Assembly (NCBI GenBank): GCA_016200325.1
Contig: JACQEZ010000018.1
Location: 1 to 64,000, forward strand
Length of the DNA: 64,000 bases
Reading direction: 5' to 3'
From: Candidatus Manganitrophaceae bacterium
GTDB taxonomy: Bacteria > Nitrospirota > Nitrospiria > SBBL01 > Manganitrophaceae
Shown here: positions 1 through 8,052 of the stretch, one piece after another
How the letters are laid out: the number at the start of each line of letters is the position of its first letter
Numbering within the stretch: position 1 is the first letter of the stretch
Made by a program: the position numbers and the translations under genes
The notes under the pieces: model-generated
Seen by the model: only the letters and a program-made list of their open reading frames with translations
Databases searched by the model: none
What the model was told of the DNA's origin: nothing

Positions 1-106
1 ACACTTTCGTGATCGCAGAGGTCAACGTCGTCTTCCCATGGTCCACATGCCCAATCGTCCCAATGTTCACATGCGGCTTCGTCCGCTCAAATTTCGCCTT
101 CGCCAT
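1..106 (-). CDS. tuf: Elongation factor Tu, N-terminal part (runs off the window)
   Basis: Only the first 35 codons are present. They read as the EF-Tu N-terminus, with the G1 P-loop segment GHVDHGKTT, the GTP-binding loop of the GTPase that delivers aminoacyl-tRNA to the ribosome. The ATG is preceded by GGAGGG four bases upstream. It lies directly downstream of four tRNA genes on the same strand and is probably cotranscribed with them, in the same order as the thrU-tyrU-glyT-thrT-tufB operon of Escherichia coli. Confidence 0.96.
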   Translation of the reverse strand, partial: MAKAKFERTKPHVNIGTIGHVDHGKTTLTSAITKV

Positions 107-204
107 CTATCCCTCCAAAGTGCCGCTTCCCTGCATCTTCGTTCTCCATCTGGCCGATGTGCCCAGGGAGTCCGACCTACTCGGAAGCCTGATCAATCAT
201 AATC

Positions 205-280
205 TGGAGCCCTCGACCGGGATCGAACCGGTGACCTCATCCTTACCAAGGATGTGCTCTGCCAACTGAGCTACAAGGGC
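205..280 (-). tRNA. tRNA-Thr (anticodon GGT)
   Basis: The minus strand folds as a full cloverleaf. The acceptor stem GCCCTTG pairs with CGAGGGC, the anticodon loop is TTGGTAA, the T-loop is TTCGATC, and the CCA end is encoded. It is the last tRNA before tuf. Confidence 0.97.
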
Positions 281-372
281 TTAACTCACGCTCTCACATG
301 AAGCTAAGAGCGCTCGGTCACTAGAGCGATCTCATTATTCGTTTGTTGCTAAAATGGTGTTTCTTATTTATT

Positions 373-447
373 TGGAGCGGGAAACGGGATTTGAACCCGC
401 GACCCCTAGCTTGGAAGGCTAGCGCTCTACCGCTGAGCTATTCCCGC
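373..447 (-). tRNA. tRNA-Gly (anticodon TCC)
   Basis: A cloverleaf on the minus strand with acceptor GCGGGAA pairing with TTCCCGC, anticodon loop CTTCCAA, T-loop TTCAAAT and an encoded CCA. It is the third gene of the tRNA-tuf transcription unit. Confidence 0.97.
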
Positions 448-526
448 ACGATGCGACCATAATGCTTTACTGAACCAAAAACCCAGACCGCCCCAAGGGG
501 GTCTCTCCCCTTCATTATTGAGGGAG

Positions 527-609
527 TGGGGAGGGGAGGATTCGAACCTCCGAAGCCCGAAAGCGACAGATTTACAGTCTGTTCCCTTTGTCCACTCGGG
601 TACCTCCCC
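527..609 (-). tRNA. tRNA-Tyr (anticodon GTA)
   Basis: A class II tRNA with a long variable arm. Acceptor GGGGAGG pairs with CCTCCCC, the anticodon loop is CTGTAAA and the discriminator is A. CCA is not encoded here, unlike in the neighbouring tRNAs, so it must be added after transcription. Confidence 0.96.
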
Positions 610-663
610 AGCGAAGGTCTCGCTTTCTATAATCTCCTGCAGGACGAAGATGGCCGTTCCACA

Positions 664-739
664 TGGAGCTGGCGAAGGGAATTGAACCCCCGACCTGCTG
701 ATTACAAGTCAGCTGCTCTACCGACTGAGCTACGCCAGC
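664..739 (-). tRNA. tRNA-Thr (anticodon TGT)
   Basis: The first tRNA of the operon. Acceptor GCTGGCG pairs with CGCCAGC, the anticodon loop is CTTGTAA, and CCA is encoded. Confidence 0.97.
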
Positions 740-862
740 AATATACTTTGCAACGAAGAAAAGATTGTGCTATAAGCTCCCGTGTTTTCTTATTGAATTT
801 CAGATAAAATTTTGTCCCGGACAGAAGGGGAAAAGAGGCTAAACTTGCCAGATAAACGATTA

Positions 863-891
863 ATTATAGTTTTGAGCGAGCCAATTGTCAA
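863..891 (-). promoter_or_regulatory. Consensus sigma-70 promoter of the tRNA-tuf operon
   Basis: On the minus strand a perfect TTGACA (886-891) is followed after exactly 17 bases by a perfect TATAAT (863-868). Transcription should start near 856, about 115 bases before the first tRNA. A full-consensus promoter fits a stable-RNA/translation-factor operon. The rest of 740-957 shows no gene. Confidence 0.9.
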
Positions 892-957
892 GTGGGAAAA
901 GAAAAAATTTCACAAAAACCGGTCCAAACCAAACTCTAACCTGAACGGGAGGCATTC

Positions 958-1710
958 ATGCTGAGAGTATTCAGAGCCGACCTCTGGATCCCTGTCGGTC
1001 TCTTTGTTGTAAGCATCCTTTATCTAACGACACCGGCCCATGCCGCCGATTTCGATCTTCATCTCGCCGGCACCACCCTCAGCCAAAGTGAATTCAAAAG
1101 CCTTAGCGAGGAAGCGGGGCTGGCGCTGAGTTATCTTCCTCTGAGCCCGGCTCAACCACTGGGAATCCTTGGGTTCGATATCGGGGTCGAGGTGACGGCG
1201 GCCGATATCCATGAAGATCGCTCCTTCTGGAGAAGAGTCACGACGGATCCTCCCGGCCAAATGATTCTCCCGAAGCTCCATGTTCAAAAGGGACTCCCGT
1301 TTGGATTTGATATCGGAGCGGTTTATTCAAAAGTCCCCCAATCCAATATCTCGATGGCGGGAGGAGAACTCAAGTGGGCGTTTGTGCCGGGCAATGCCCT
1401 CTACCCGGCGGTCGCCATCCGGGGCTCTTATACAAAACTCCTTGGCGTCGGCGACTTGGACTTACAGACGATCGGTGCCGATCTCTCAGTCAGCAAGGGG
1501 ATTGCATTTGTCACCCCCTACGCGGGAATCGGCGAAGTGTGGGTCAAAAGCAAAGACAAAGCGGCCGCGCCTGCCCTGGGTCAGGAAAACCTTAATTTAA
1601 CAAAAGGATTCGTCGGGGTCAAGATCTCACTTCTGATCGTCAACTTCGTTGCCGAAGCCGACTTCTCGAAGATCCCTCTTTACTCACTTCGGATCAATGT
1701 CGGTTTCTAG
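958..1710 (+). CDS. Predicted outer-membrane beta-barrel protein
   Basis: A 250-residue protein with a clear Sec signal peptide (positive start, hydrophobic core, AHA cleavage after about residue 29). The mature part has alternating polar and hydrophobic strands and ends in a terminal Phe (NVGF), the usual C-terminal signature of outer-membrane barrels inserted by the Bam machinery. GGGAGG at 947-952 sets the ATG. I do not recognise a named family, and a porin-like or structural role is inference. It is monocistronic, and its 3' end overlaps the convergent gene at 1694-3343 by 17 bases. Confidence 0.75.
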   Translation: MLRVFRADLWIPVGLFVVSILYLTTPAHAADFDLHLAGTTLSQSEFKSLSEEAGLALSYLPLSPAQPLGILGFDIGVEVTAADIHEDRSFWRRVTTDPPGQMILPKLHVQKGLPFGFDIGAVYSKVPQSNISMAGGELKWAFVPGNALYPAVAIRGSYTKLLGVGDLDLQTIGADLSVSKGIAFVTPYAGIGEVWVKSKDKAAAPALGQENLNLTKGFVGVKISLLIVNFVAEADFSKIPLYSLRINVGF

Positions 1711-3343
1711 GAGTGGTTTTAGGTAGGTTTGATGAGGATGAGGGGGGGAGGATCTGGCAACCTCCCTTCTCTTTTTTATAGAGGGTGCCGCAGGCGGAGC
1801 AGGTCGCTTTCGATCCTTTGAAGGCAAGTTTCACCCCGCATCGGCAGACCCAGCCGTGCTGAGCAGCCGGGTTTCCATAGACCAACGCGAAATCGGGTAT
1901 ATCCTTTGTGACAACGGCGCCGGCGCCGACGAAGGCATAACGGCCGATCGTCCTTCCGCAGACGATGGTTGCGTTCGCCCCGATACTGGCCCCCTGCTTC
2001 ACCAACGTTTGCTTGAATTCTTCTTTTCGAGAAACCGCACTCCGCGGATTGATCACATTGGTGAAGACCATGCTCGGACCGCAAAAGACATCGTCTTCCA
2101 GCATCACGCCGGTGTAGATCGACACATTGTTCTGAATCTTCACGCCGTTTCCGATCTTGACTTGAGGCGAGATGACGACATTTTGGCCGATGTTGCAGTG
2201 GCGGCCGATTTCACTTCCTTTCATGATGTGAGAGAAATGCCATATCTTCGTTCCTTCTCCGACGACCGCCCCCTCATCGACCCGACTGGTCGGATCGACG
2301 TAGAACCTCTCTTGCGGCGAAGCCTCGTTCGATAGATTGCCGACGCGGACCGCTCTCCCCTGTTGCTGAAGAGAATCTTGGCAGGCCTGCAGCACCTCCA
2401 AAACGCGCAGCCCCTCGGCTCCATCCGTTTTCGGGCGCTTCCGGTTCGAGAGACACTCGAGAAAATGGAGGCATTCTTCGTGAAGCGGCTCCTTCATGGT
2501 AAAAGACACGATCTCTCCGCTTCCACGCGAGGGGACCGGCTCCCGATTGATCCATTCTATCTTATGGGGAAAGAGAAGGAGTTTCCGGTCGGGTGAGACA
2601 TCATCAAACACAGCCATCTTCTTCTCCCCGACAATCACCATCTTCTGCTCTTTGTAAGGATGCAGCCAGCTGACGAAGAGATGCGCCCGAACCCCGCTCG
2701 CGAAAGAGAAATTTGTAAACGTTACATCGGCGATCGTCGGATGGAGGTAGTTTCCTCCGTGGGTCGAGACCTCTTTCGGCAGCTCGCCGAGGAGCATCAG
2801 AATCACGGAGATATCATGCGGGGCGAAGCTCCAGAGGATATTCTCCTCTCTTCGAATCTTTCCGAGATTCAGGCGGGTGGAGTAGATATAATCGATCTTT
2901 CCAAGCTCCCCGTTGTCGATCAGCTCCCTGAGCTTCAGAACGGCCGGATGGTATTGCAGAAGGTGGCCGACCATCAAGATCCGCCTTTTTTTCTCGGCCA
3001 AATCGACCAGGTGACGCCCCTCTTTGGCATCGAGGGCGAGCGGCTTCTCGACAAAGACATCCTTTCCCGCTTCGAGCGCCCGTTTTGCCAAATCGAAATG
3101 GAGCGATGCCGGCGCTGCAATCACGACCGCATCGATCTCCTTGTCTTCCAAGACCTCGGAAAACGCCGGGGTGAACGTCAAATCGGGATAGGCTTCTTGG
3201 ATGACCGAGAGGCGGGTCGGATCGCTCTCGCAAACTGTCCGGAGCACACCGAGATCGTCAAAATTTCTCAGGAGATTCTTACCCCAATATCCGCTTCCGA
3301 TTAATGCGATGTTCTTGGAGCGGCCCTCGTTCTCTTGTTTCAT
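1694..3343 (-). CDS. Gfo/Idh/MocA dehydrogenase fused to a left-handed beta-helix acetyltransferase
   Basis: A 549-residue, two-enzyme fusion. Residues 10-330 are a Gfo/Idh/MocA oxidoreductase with Rossmann motif GSGYWG and the EKP triad at 99-101. Residues about 345-500 are hexapeptide repeats of a left-handed beta-helix acetyltransferase. Together these match WbpB/WlbA- and WbpD/WlbB-like steps of UDP-acetamido-uronic acid synthesis for surface polysaccharide, so UDP-sugar oxidation followed by N-acetylation is the likely pathway. A C-terminal zinc ribbon (Cys 500, 502, 515, 518) follows. The start has GGAGGAG upstream. It is the last gene of the leftward glycan run. The exact sugar is not deducible. 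Confidence 0.85.
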   Translation of the reverse strand: MKQENEGRSKNIALIGSGYWGKNLLRNFDDLGVLRTVCESDPTRLSVIQEAYPDLTFTPAFSEVLEDKEIDAVVIAAPASLHFDLAKRALEAGKDVFVEKPLALDAKEGRHLVDLAEKKRRILMVGHLLQYHPAVLKLRELIDNGELGKIDYIYSTRLNLGKIRREENILWSFAPHDISVILMLLGELPKEVSTHGGNYLHPTIADVTFTNFSFASGVRAHLFVSWLHPYKEQKMVIVGEKKMAVFDDVSPDRKLLLFPHKIEWINREPVPSRGSGEIVSFTMKEPLHEECLHFLECLSNRKRPKTDGAEGLRVLEVLQACQDSLQQQGRAVRVGNLSNEASPQERFYVDPTSRVDEGAVVGEGTKIWHFSHIMKGSEIGRHCNIGQNVVISPQVKIGNGVKIQNNVSIYTGVMLEDDVFCGPSMVFTNVINPRSAVSRKEEFKQTLVKQGASIGANATIVCGRTIGRYAFVGAGAVVTKDIPDFALVYGNPAAQHGWVCRCGVKLAFKGSKATCSACGTLYKKEKGGCQILPPSSSSNLPKTTPRNRH

Positions 3344-3364
3344 TGCTCTCCTCCTTATCGGACC

Positions 3365-3544
3365 TTAATCAAAAAAGTGGGGAACACAGAAGAGCAGCGC
3401 CCCCATCAATGCGATGATTAAACTTAGAGAAAGGCAGAACGCGCTGACGGTGTCGTAAGGTCGCTTGAGCGCACCCTGTCCCCACCAACTCAGCCCGATG
3501 CCGACGACGCCGAAAGAAATCATGACTAAATATAAGAGTGTCAT
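3365..3544 (-). CDS. Small two-helix membrane protein (59 aa)
   Basis: A short ORF starting two bases after the stop of the upstream gene (3547-4203), so translation is probably coupled. The product begins MTLLYLVMIS and has two hydrophobic helices (about residues 2-20 and 34-54) separated by a polar loop containing Trp-Trp-Gly and Lys-Arg. No family is recognised. Position suggests an accessory subunit of the ABC/TPR membrane genes upstream. The Shine-Dalgarno is weak, so coding status rests on the coupling and the membrane-like composition. Confidence 0.6.
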   Translation of the reverse strand: MTLLYLVMISFGVVGIGLSWWGQGALKRPYDTVSAFCLSLSLIIALMGALLFCVPHFFD

Positions 3545-3546
3545 CT

Positions 3547-4203
3547 TTACGCCTTCATCATCCCGATGATCCAGAGCGTGTAGAAAAAAAGGATCAGCGC
3601 TCCCACGAAAATTCCGCGTTTTAAGATTACCTGCCTCTTCACGTTAAACCCGACCCAAATGAACAGAAGAACACCGGCAACCCACCCCCAGAATCCAACC
3701 TCCAGAACGATCGACCATCCCGGGTCCGGTTTCTGCGGGACCTTTTGAATCGCTAATGCCTCCGCCGCCCGCTGTTCGACCGTCTTCTTTTTTTCCGCAT
3801 CCGAATAGGGAGGCTCTTGCGCCATGAGCAACACGATCTTTTGATCCGATCGATCGATCCATGCTTTTCCCGGCGTGTAAAAACTGCGGGTTGCATAAAG
3901 CGCCGTTCGGAGCGATCGATAGGCATCCAGCGCAAGGGTTGGATCTTCCTTCTCTAAGCTCTCCCCCATTTTCCAAAGACCCTCTGCCGACGACTCCACA
4001 TAACCGCCGGCCGGAAGGTACCAAAGCATCGACCGCTCATAATGCGCGATCGCCTCCCGGTAATCGCCTTTTGCCAGAGCGGTTTCCGCATTTTTGAATT
4101 CGCTTCTTGACGAAAAGAATACCTTTAAATATATCAAAAAGAAGAAGAGAACGACGAAGCAGAGACCCCAGCCGAGTTTTCTGATAAGTTCGCTTTTCAT
4201 CAT
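3547..4203 (-). CDS. Membrane-anchored TPR-like protein
   Basis: The 218-residue product has one N-terminal transmembrane helix (about 12-30), a soluble middle with TPR-like helices (ALAKGDYREAIAHYERS) and two C-terminal hydrophobic helices (about 165-188 and 198-215). The start codon follows directly on the stop of the ABC permease gene (4204-4983), and the small membrane gene at 3365-3544 follows two bases after its own stop, so it sits inside a tight operon. A scaffolding role for the exporter is inferred from context. No named family is recognised. Confidence 0.7.
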   Translation of the reverse strand: MMKSELIRKLGWGLCFVVLFFFLIYLKVFFSSRSEFKNAETALAKGDYREAIAHYERSMLWYLPAGGYVESSAEGLWKMGESLEKEDPTLALDAYRSLRTALYATRSFYTPGKAWIDRSDQKIVLLMAQEPPYSDAEKKKTVEQRAAEALAIQKVPQKPDPGWSIVLEVGFWGWVAGVLLFIWVGFNVKRQVILKRGIFVGALILFFYTLWIIGMMKA

Positions 4204-4983
4204 TTACTTAAAATCCCGCGTTTGAAAGATGACAGACGATAAAAACAGCAAAAGCGAAATATAAACCAGCGCATAAAGAGATCCTAAAAAGATCTTCCCG
4301 CTTTCCAGCGGCAGGCCGTAAACCACCTCGCCCTTGATATTAAAATTCTCCAGGTCGGGAAGGAGATAGTACATGAGCGCGGTCAGCCGTTCTAACAGAA
4401 GATTTCCGGAAAGCGCCCCCAGTCTTTTGAGGTCCGCCGTCAAATGACCGATGATGTAGATGGCCAGCGTAAACATCCCGCTCAGGAATGGCGTCGAGAA
4501 GGAGGAGAAAAGAATCGCGGCGGCGGCGACCACGGCCAGCTCCATAAAAATAAAGGCAATCGCTTCGAACAGGCCGACATCAAAAACGGGGCCGCTCCCC
4601 GCTGCATATATTCCCAACAGGAAGAATAAAAAAAATGACATCACCATCACCTCAACGGCCAACGTCAACACGATTCCGAAATATTTTCCGATTAGGAATT
4701 GGCTGCGGCGCACCGGCTTCGCCAAAATCGGATAAATCGTCCGCTTGTCGATCTCCTTATAGACGAGGCTGATTCCTACGACGATGGCAATCAAGACACC
4801 AAAAATATTAATGCTGGCGAGTCCGAAGTCTTTAATGATTTTACTTCGCTGGCCGATGGTCACCTGATCGAGAACGAGCGACAGCCCCATCATTACGAGC
4901 GCAAAAAAGATCAGACTGTACAGAATTTTATTGCGAACCGCTTCTTTGAAAGTATTCCGGGCAATCGCCCACAAGACTCTCAT
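4204..4983 (-). CDS. ABC-2 type transporter permease
   Basis: A 259-residue polytopic protein with about six transmembrane segments. It opens with WAIARNTFKEAVRNKILYS, the amphipathic N-terminus typical of ABC-2/NosY-like permeases. It has no nucleotide-binding domain; the partner ATPase overlaps upstream by ATGA (4980-4983), so the two should form one exporter in the inner membrane. The substrate is unknown. The glycan-gene context suggests an envelope component, but ABC-2 pairs of this type are also found with other functions. Confidence 0.85.
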   Translation of the reverse strand: MRVLWAIARNTFKEAVRNKILYSLIFFALVMMGLSLVLDQVTIGQRSKIIKDFGLASINIFGVLIAIVVGISLVYKEIDKRTIYPILAKPVRRSQFLIGKYFGIVLTLAVEVMVMSFFLFFLLGIYAAGSGPVFDVGLFEAIAFIFMELAVVAAAAILFSSFSTPFLSGMFTLAIYIIGHLTADLKRLGALSGNLLLERLTALMYYLLPDLENFNIKGEVVYGLPLESGKIFLGSLYALVYISLLLFLSSVIFQTRDFK

Positions 4984-5912
4984 TGACGCGCTCCCTTCAT
5001 CTCTTCCATAAAGATGTCTTCCAAACTCTCCTTTCTCGGCACGATCGAAACGATTTCCCCCCCCTGCTGCTCAGTCCAATGGATCAGCTTTGCGAGGGTC
5101 TCTTGATTATCCAGCGTCAGATAGAGCTCTTGACCGCGGATCGTGAGCCGTTCTGAAAAGGCTTTCAACGAAGTTTCTTTTTCCCGAGAGAGGCCGGTGA
5201 GGCAGACCTCAATCGACCTCAGCTTGGGATTGAGCATCTCTTCCAGCTTCCCCTTGTTTCGAAGTCGGCCTTTAATGATAATGCCGACTTCGTCGCAGAT
5301 CATCTCCGCATCGGAGAGGACATGGGTGCTGAAGAAAACAGTCTTCCCTTCTTCCCTCAATCGAACAATAATATCACGAACGTCCTTCCGGCCAATCGGA
5401 TCGAGCCCCGACATCGGCTCGTCCAAAATAACCAATTTCGGGTCGTTGATCAGCGCTTGCGCCAACCCGATTCTCTGAAGCATCCCCTTCGAATATTTTC
5501 GAAGCTGCTCTTTCTCCGCCCCTTGCAAATGTACCAGCTCAAAAAGTGCCGTGATTCGTCTGGACCGCTCTTTCTGGCCCATTCCAAAGAGCTGTCCGCA
5601 AAAATCGAGAAATTCGAAACCGGTCAGATAGTCATAGAAGTAAGGACTTTCAGGAAGAAACCCGATTTCCCTTTTCACGGCAATCTCAGAAATTGACTTA
5701 CCGAAAATCAGCGCGTCGCCTGAAGTGGGGTAAAGGACCCCGATCAACAGTTTAATGGTCGTCGTTTTCCCGGCGCCATTATGGCCGAGAAATCCGAATA
5801 TTCTTCCCTCCTCAACCTCTAGATTCAGATCGGAGAGGGAAAGCGTCTCTTTTAACCAAAAACCGGTCCGAAAGCTTTTAGTGAGATGTTGTGTCTGTAT
5901 CGCCAGTGCCAT
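4980..5912 (-). CDS. ABC transporter ATP-binding protein
   Basis: The ATPase has Walker A GHNGAGKTT, the signature-region YSKGMLQRIGLAQAL, Walker B LVILDEPMSGLD and the H-loop STH. Length is 310 residues from the chosen ATG, with a C-terminal extension of about 80 residues as in gliding/Nos-type ATPases. I chose this ATG because GAGG sits seven bases upstream; an in-frame start 24 bases earlier lacks such a site. The gene overlaps the preceding TPR gene by 35 bases and the permease gene by 4, so the set is translationally coupled. Confidence 0.93.
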   Translation of the reverse strand: MALAIQTQHLTKSFRTGFWLKETLSLSDLNLEVEEGRIFGFLGHNGAGKTTTIKLLIGVLYPTSGDALIFGKSISEIAVKREIGFLPESPYFYDYLTGFEFLDFCGQLFGMGQKERSRRITALFELVHLQGAEKEQLRKYSKGMLQRIGLAQALINDPKLVILDEPMSGLDPIGRKDVRDIIVRLREEGKTVFFSTHVLSDAEMICDEVGIIIKGRLRNKGKLEEMLNPKLRSIEVCLTGLSREKETSLKAFSERLTIRGQELYLTLDNQETLAKLIHWTEQQGGEIVSIVPRKESLEDIFMEEMKGARQ

Positions 5913-6594
5913 ATTTTTCCTCGCCCGACAAAACACGATCGATCTTTTCTTTTATCTTTTGCCGGATCATCCCATCGCTCGTATGTTGATACGCTTCTCG
6001 ATAAAAGTTAAGCGCCGCTTCCTTTTGCCCCGATTTGGAACTCAGATGGGCGACCAATACCTTGAGGTAAGGGGGTGATTTGGGAAGAGAAGAGGCTCTT
6101 TCGAGGTAAGGGATCGCCTTCGATGCATCCTGTTTATGATAGAAATAATTGAACCCGACGTAGAAAGGAAATTCCCAGCGTTGAGGATAGGCCTCCATCC
6201 CCCTCTCCAGGATCTGATTGGCTTGGTCCACCTGGGATGCTTCCAACGACAGAACCACCCCTCCAAAATAATAAGGAAAATCGAAGCGGGGATCTAGGTC
6301 GATGATGAGGGTCAAAATATGGTAGAGCCAGGGATACTGCTTATCGGTCAGATAATGGCCGCCGAAATAAGAAACGGCTTTCATCCAAAGAATATCGGCG
6401 GCAACTTGGTCATATCCCAAGGCGAGCGGTCTCAGATATTTTCCGGAGGGAAGATAGATCAACGACTCGATTTCGACCGTCTTATAGGCATGGAGTTCCT
6501 TTTGAACGCCCCAGAGAGCAGTTAAGAGAGCGGCCAGTGTGATGATCGTGAATACGCGTTGTTTCAGTTCTTTTCCCGGTGAAAGAGTCCCCAT
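5878..6594 (-). CDS. TPR-repeat protein with N-terminal membrane anchor
   Basis: A 238-residue protein with an N-terminal hydrophobic helix (about 15-32) followed by TPR-like helices, including YFGGVVLSLEASQVDQANQI and a repeat with PYLERASSLPKSPPYLKVLV. Family function is protein-protein scaffolding. The start is uncertain: an upstream TTG would add 7 residues. Both ends overlap neighbouring genes of the same strand, which indicates one polycistron with the flippase-like and ABC genes. It may hold the exporter or a glycan-assembly complex together (inference). Confidence 0.72.
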   Translation of the reverse strand: MGTLSPGKELKQRVFTIITLAALLTALWGVQKELHAYKTVEIESLIYLPSGKYLRPLALGYDQVAADILWMKAVSYFGGHYLTDKQYPWLYHILTLIIDLDPRFDFPYYFGGVVLSLEASQVDQANQILERGMEAYPQRWEFPFYVGFNYFYHKQDASKAIPYLERASSLPKSPPYLKVLVAHLSSKSGQKEAALNFYREAYQHTSDGMIRQKIKEKIDRVLSGEEKYGTGDTDTTSH

Positions 6595-7514
6595 GTCAAA
6601 ACCAGCACCGAACAAAATAGTTCAGCCAAAATCCACCAAATCCGTGAAACCAGCGAGATCCCTATCGATTGATGCGGCGGCAGATAAAAGTTGAGAAGAT
6701 AAACCAACGCTCCTTCTCGAACGCCGATACCAGCCGGTATAAAAAAAACGAAGCTGGCGACGATCCAGGCCAATGGATAGAGTCCCCATAAAACCAAGAC
6801 CATTTTAAAAGGAATCGGAATGACCGCCTCGATCATTTGATAAAAGGCAATCCCCACCATTCCCCAGAAGCAAGTATAGACCAAAAGGAGAAGAGAGACC
6901 TCCTTCGATTTATTTCTGAAATCGGTGAGATCCACCGTCCCACCGACATAGCTTCCAATTTTTCGTAATACAAATGGCGAAAAAAGAAGCGAGAGGACAA
7001 TCACGAGGCCGACCCAGAGAAGACCAATGATGAAATGCGGAATCGTCTTCCAGAAGAACGCGGAGAGTAAAAAGCAGACCACTCCGCTGAGGCTGAGAAA
7101 AAACACCTCCAAGAGGGTAATTAACAGAGCGATCTGCTTCTCAACCCCTTGTTGGTTCAACAGATAAACCCGTCCGACATAAGACCAGACTCCCCCTGGG
7201 ACATACTTCCCTAACTGGGAATAGAAATAGGCCTGATAGCTCTTTGAAAAAGAGATTTTTCGATTTAAGATTTCAGCCGTCATCTTAGAAGCGAGCGGAA
7301 GGAGGGCCAATGCAAGAGAAAGAATAAGGATGGAGAAGATAAAATCAGCAACATTGATGTCGCGCAGGCTTGCCTGCGGAACACTCCATCCCTCGGCAAA
7401 CTTCCTTCCGAGATAAAAAAGGATCAGCGAGACCACTGCAGCCTTAACCCAAAACCACTTCCTCTTTCCCGCGGTCATGCCGCTTTTTAATGTCAGCATC
7501 CAAGGGTCACTCAT
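6564..7514 (-). CDS. Flippase-like lysylphosphatidylglycerol-synthase-TM family protein
   Basis: A 316-residue integral membrane protein with about eight transmembrane helices. It has features of the UPF0104/AglD-type family, including QLGKYVPGGVWSYVGR near the first third and an IPAGIGVREGALVYLL segment near the C-terminus. Related proteins act with lipid-linked sugars and are annotated as flippase-like. I use the ATG overlapping the upstream stop by 8 bases rather than an upstream start, which would add 23 unconserved-looking residues. Neighbours are a LbH acyltransferase and a GT2 enzyme, which supports a role in surface glycan assembly. Confidence 0.8.
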   Translation of the reverse strand: MSDPWMLTLKSGMTAGKRKWFWVKAAVVSLILFYLGRKFAEGWSVPQASLRDINVADFIFSILILSLALALLPLASKMTAEILNRKISFSKSYQAYFYSQLGKYVPGGVWSYVGRVYLLNQQGVEKQIALLITLLEVFFLSLSGVVCFLLSAFFWKTIPHFIIGLLWVGLVIVLSLLFSPFVLRKIGSYVGGTVDLTDFRNKSKEVSLLLLVYTCFWGMVGIAFYQMIEAVIPIPFKMVLVLWGLYPLAWIVASFVFFIPAGIGVREGALVYLLNFYLPPHQSIGISLVSRIWWILAELFCSVLVLTWGLFHREKN

Positions 7515-8052
7515 CAGACTCTTTTTTCCTCTCTCCGATGATCTTGGCGGGAGCCCCTGCAACAATGGCAAAGTCCGGCACATCCTTGGTGACGACCGAG
7601 CCAGCCCCCACGACCGCCCCTTCTCCGATTCGGGTGACCCCGGGTAGGATCGACGCGAAAGCCCCCACCCACGCGTCTCGGCAAATCTTCAACGTACTCA
7701 GCCGGACCTCTTGATCCTTCTTGAGGCGGCGCGTTTTGACGACATGCTTGTGGGTATCAATGAGAACAAACTGCGAAACCCAGACGTCGTCTTCGATTTC
7801 AATGCCGCCCGAATAGTCAATCTCCACATCATGATTGATGGCGACCCGTTCTCCCAATGTAAGAAAGCCGCCTGTAAATCCGTGCGGTCGGATGAAGAGG
7901 ACATTTCGCGCAATAAGACTCTCACGTCCCACCTCAAAAAAAATCCGATAGGCACCCATCCTGAGATTGATCAGCCCGGGGGCGTCAAACCATTTGCTTG
8001 AAATCAGCATCTGGAGGCCCCGCCGGATATATTCGGAATTGAGACGACCCAT
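7507..8052 (-). CDS. Left-handed beta-helix acyltransferase (WcaF/Maa-like)
   Basis: A 181-residue hexapeptide-repeat protein. A C-terminal stretch GAFASILPGVTRIGEGAVVG followed by VVTKDVPDF and AGAPAKIIG is the standard ending of sugar O-acetyltransferases that use acetyl-CoA, and the motif DTHKHV carries a candidate catalytic His. The ATG overlaps the stop of the glycosyltransferase gene by one base (TAATG), preferred over a GTG 36 bases upstream. It probably acetylates a sugar made or transferred by the adjacent GT2 enzyme. Confidence 0.85.
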   Translation of the reverse strand: MGRLNSEYIRRGLQMLISSKWFDAPGLINLRMGAYRIFFEVGRESLIARNVLFIRPHGFTGGFLTLGERVAINHDVEIDYSGGIEIEDDVWVSQFVLIDTHKHVVKTRRLKKDQEVRLSTLKICRDAWVGAFASILPGVTRIGEGAVVGAGSVVTKDVPDFAIVAGAPAKIIGERKKESDE

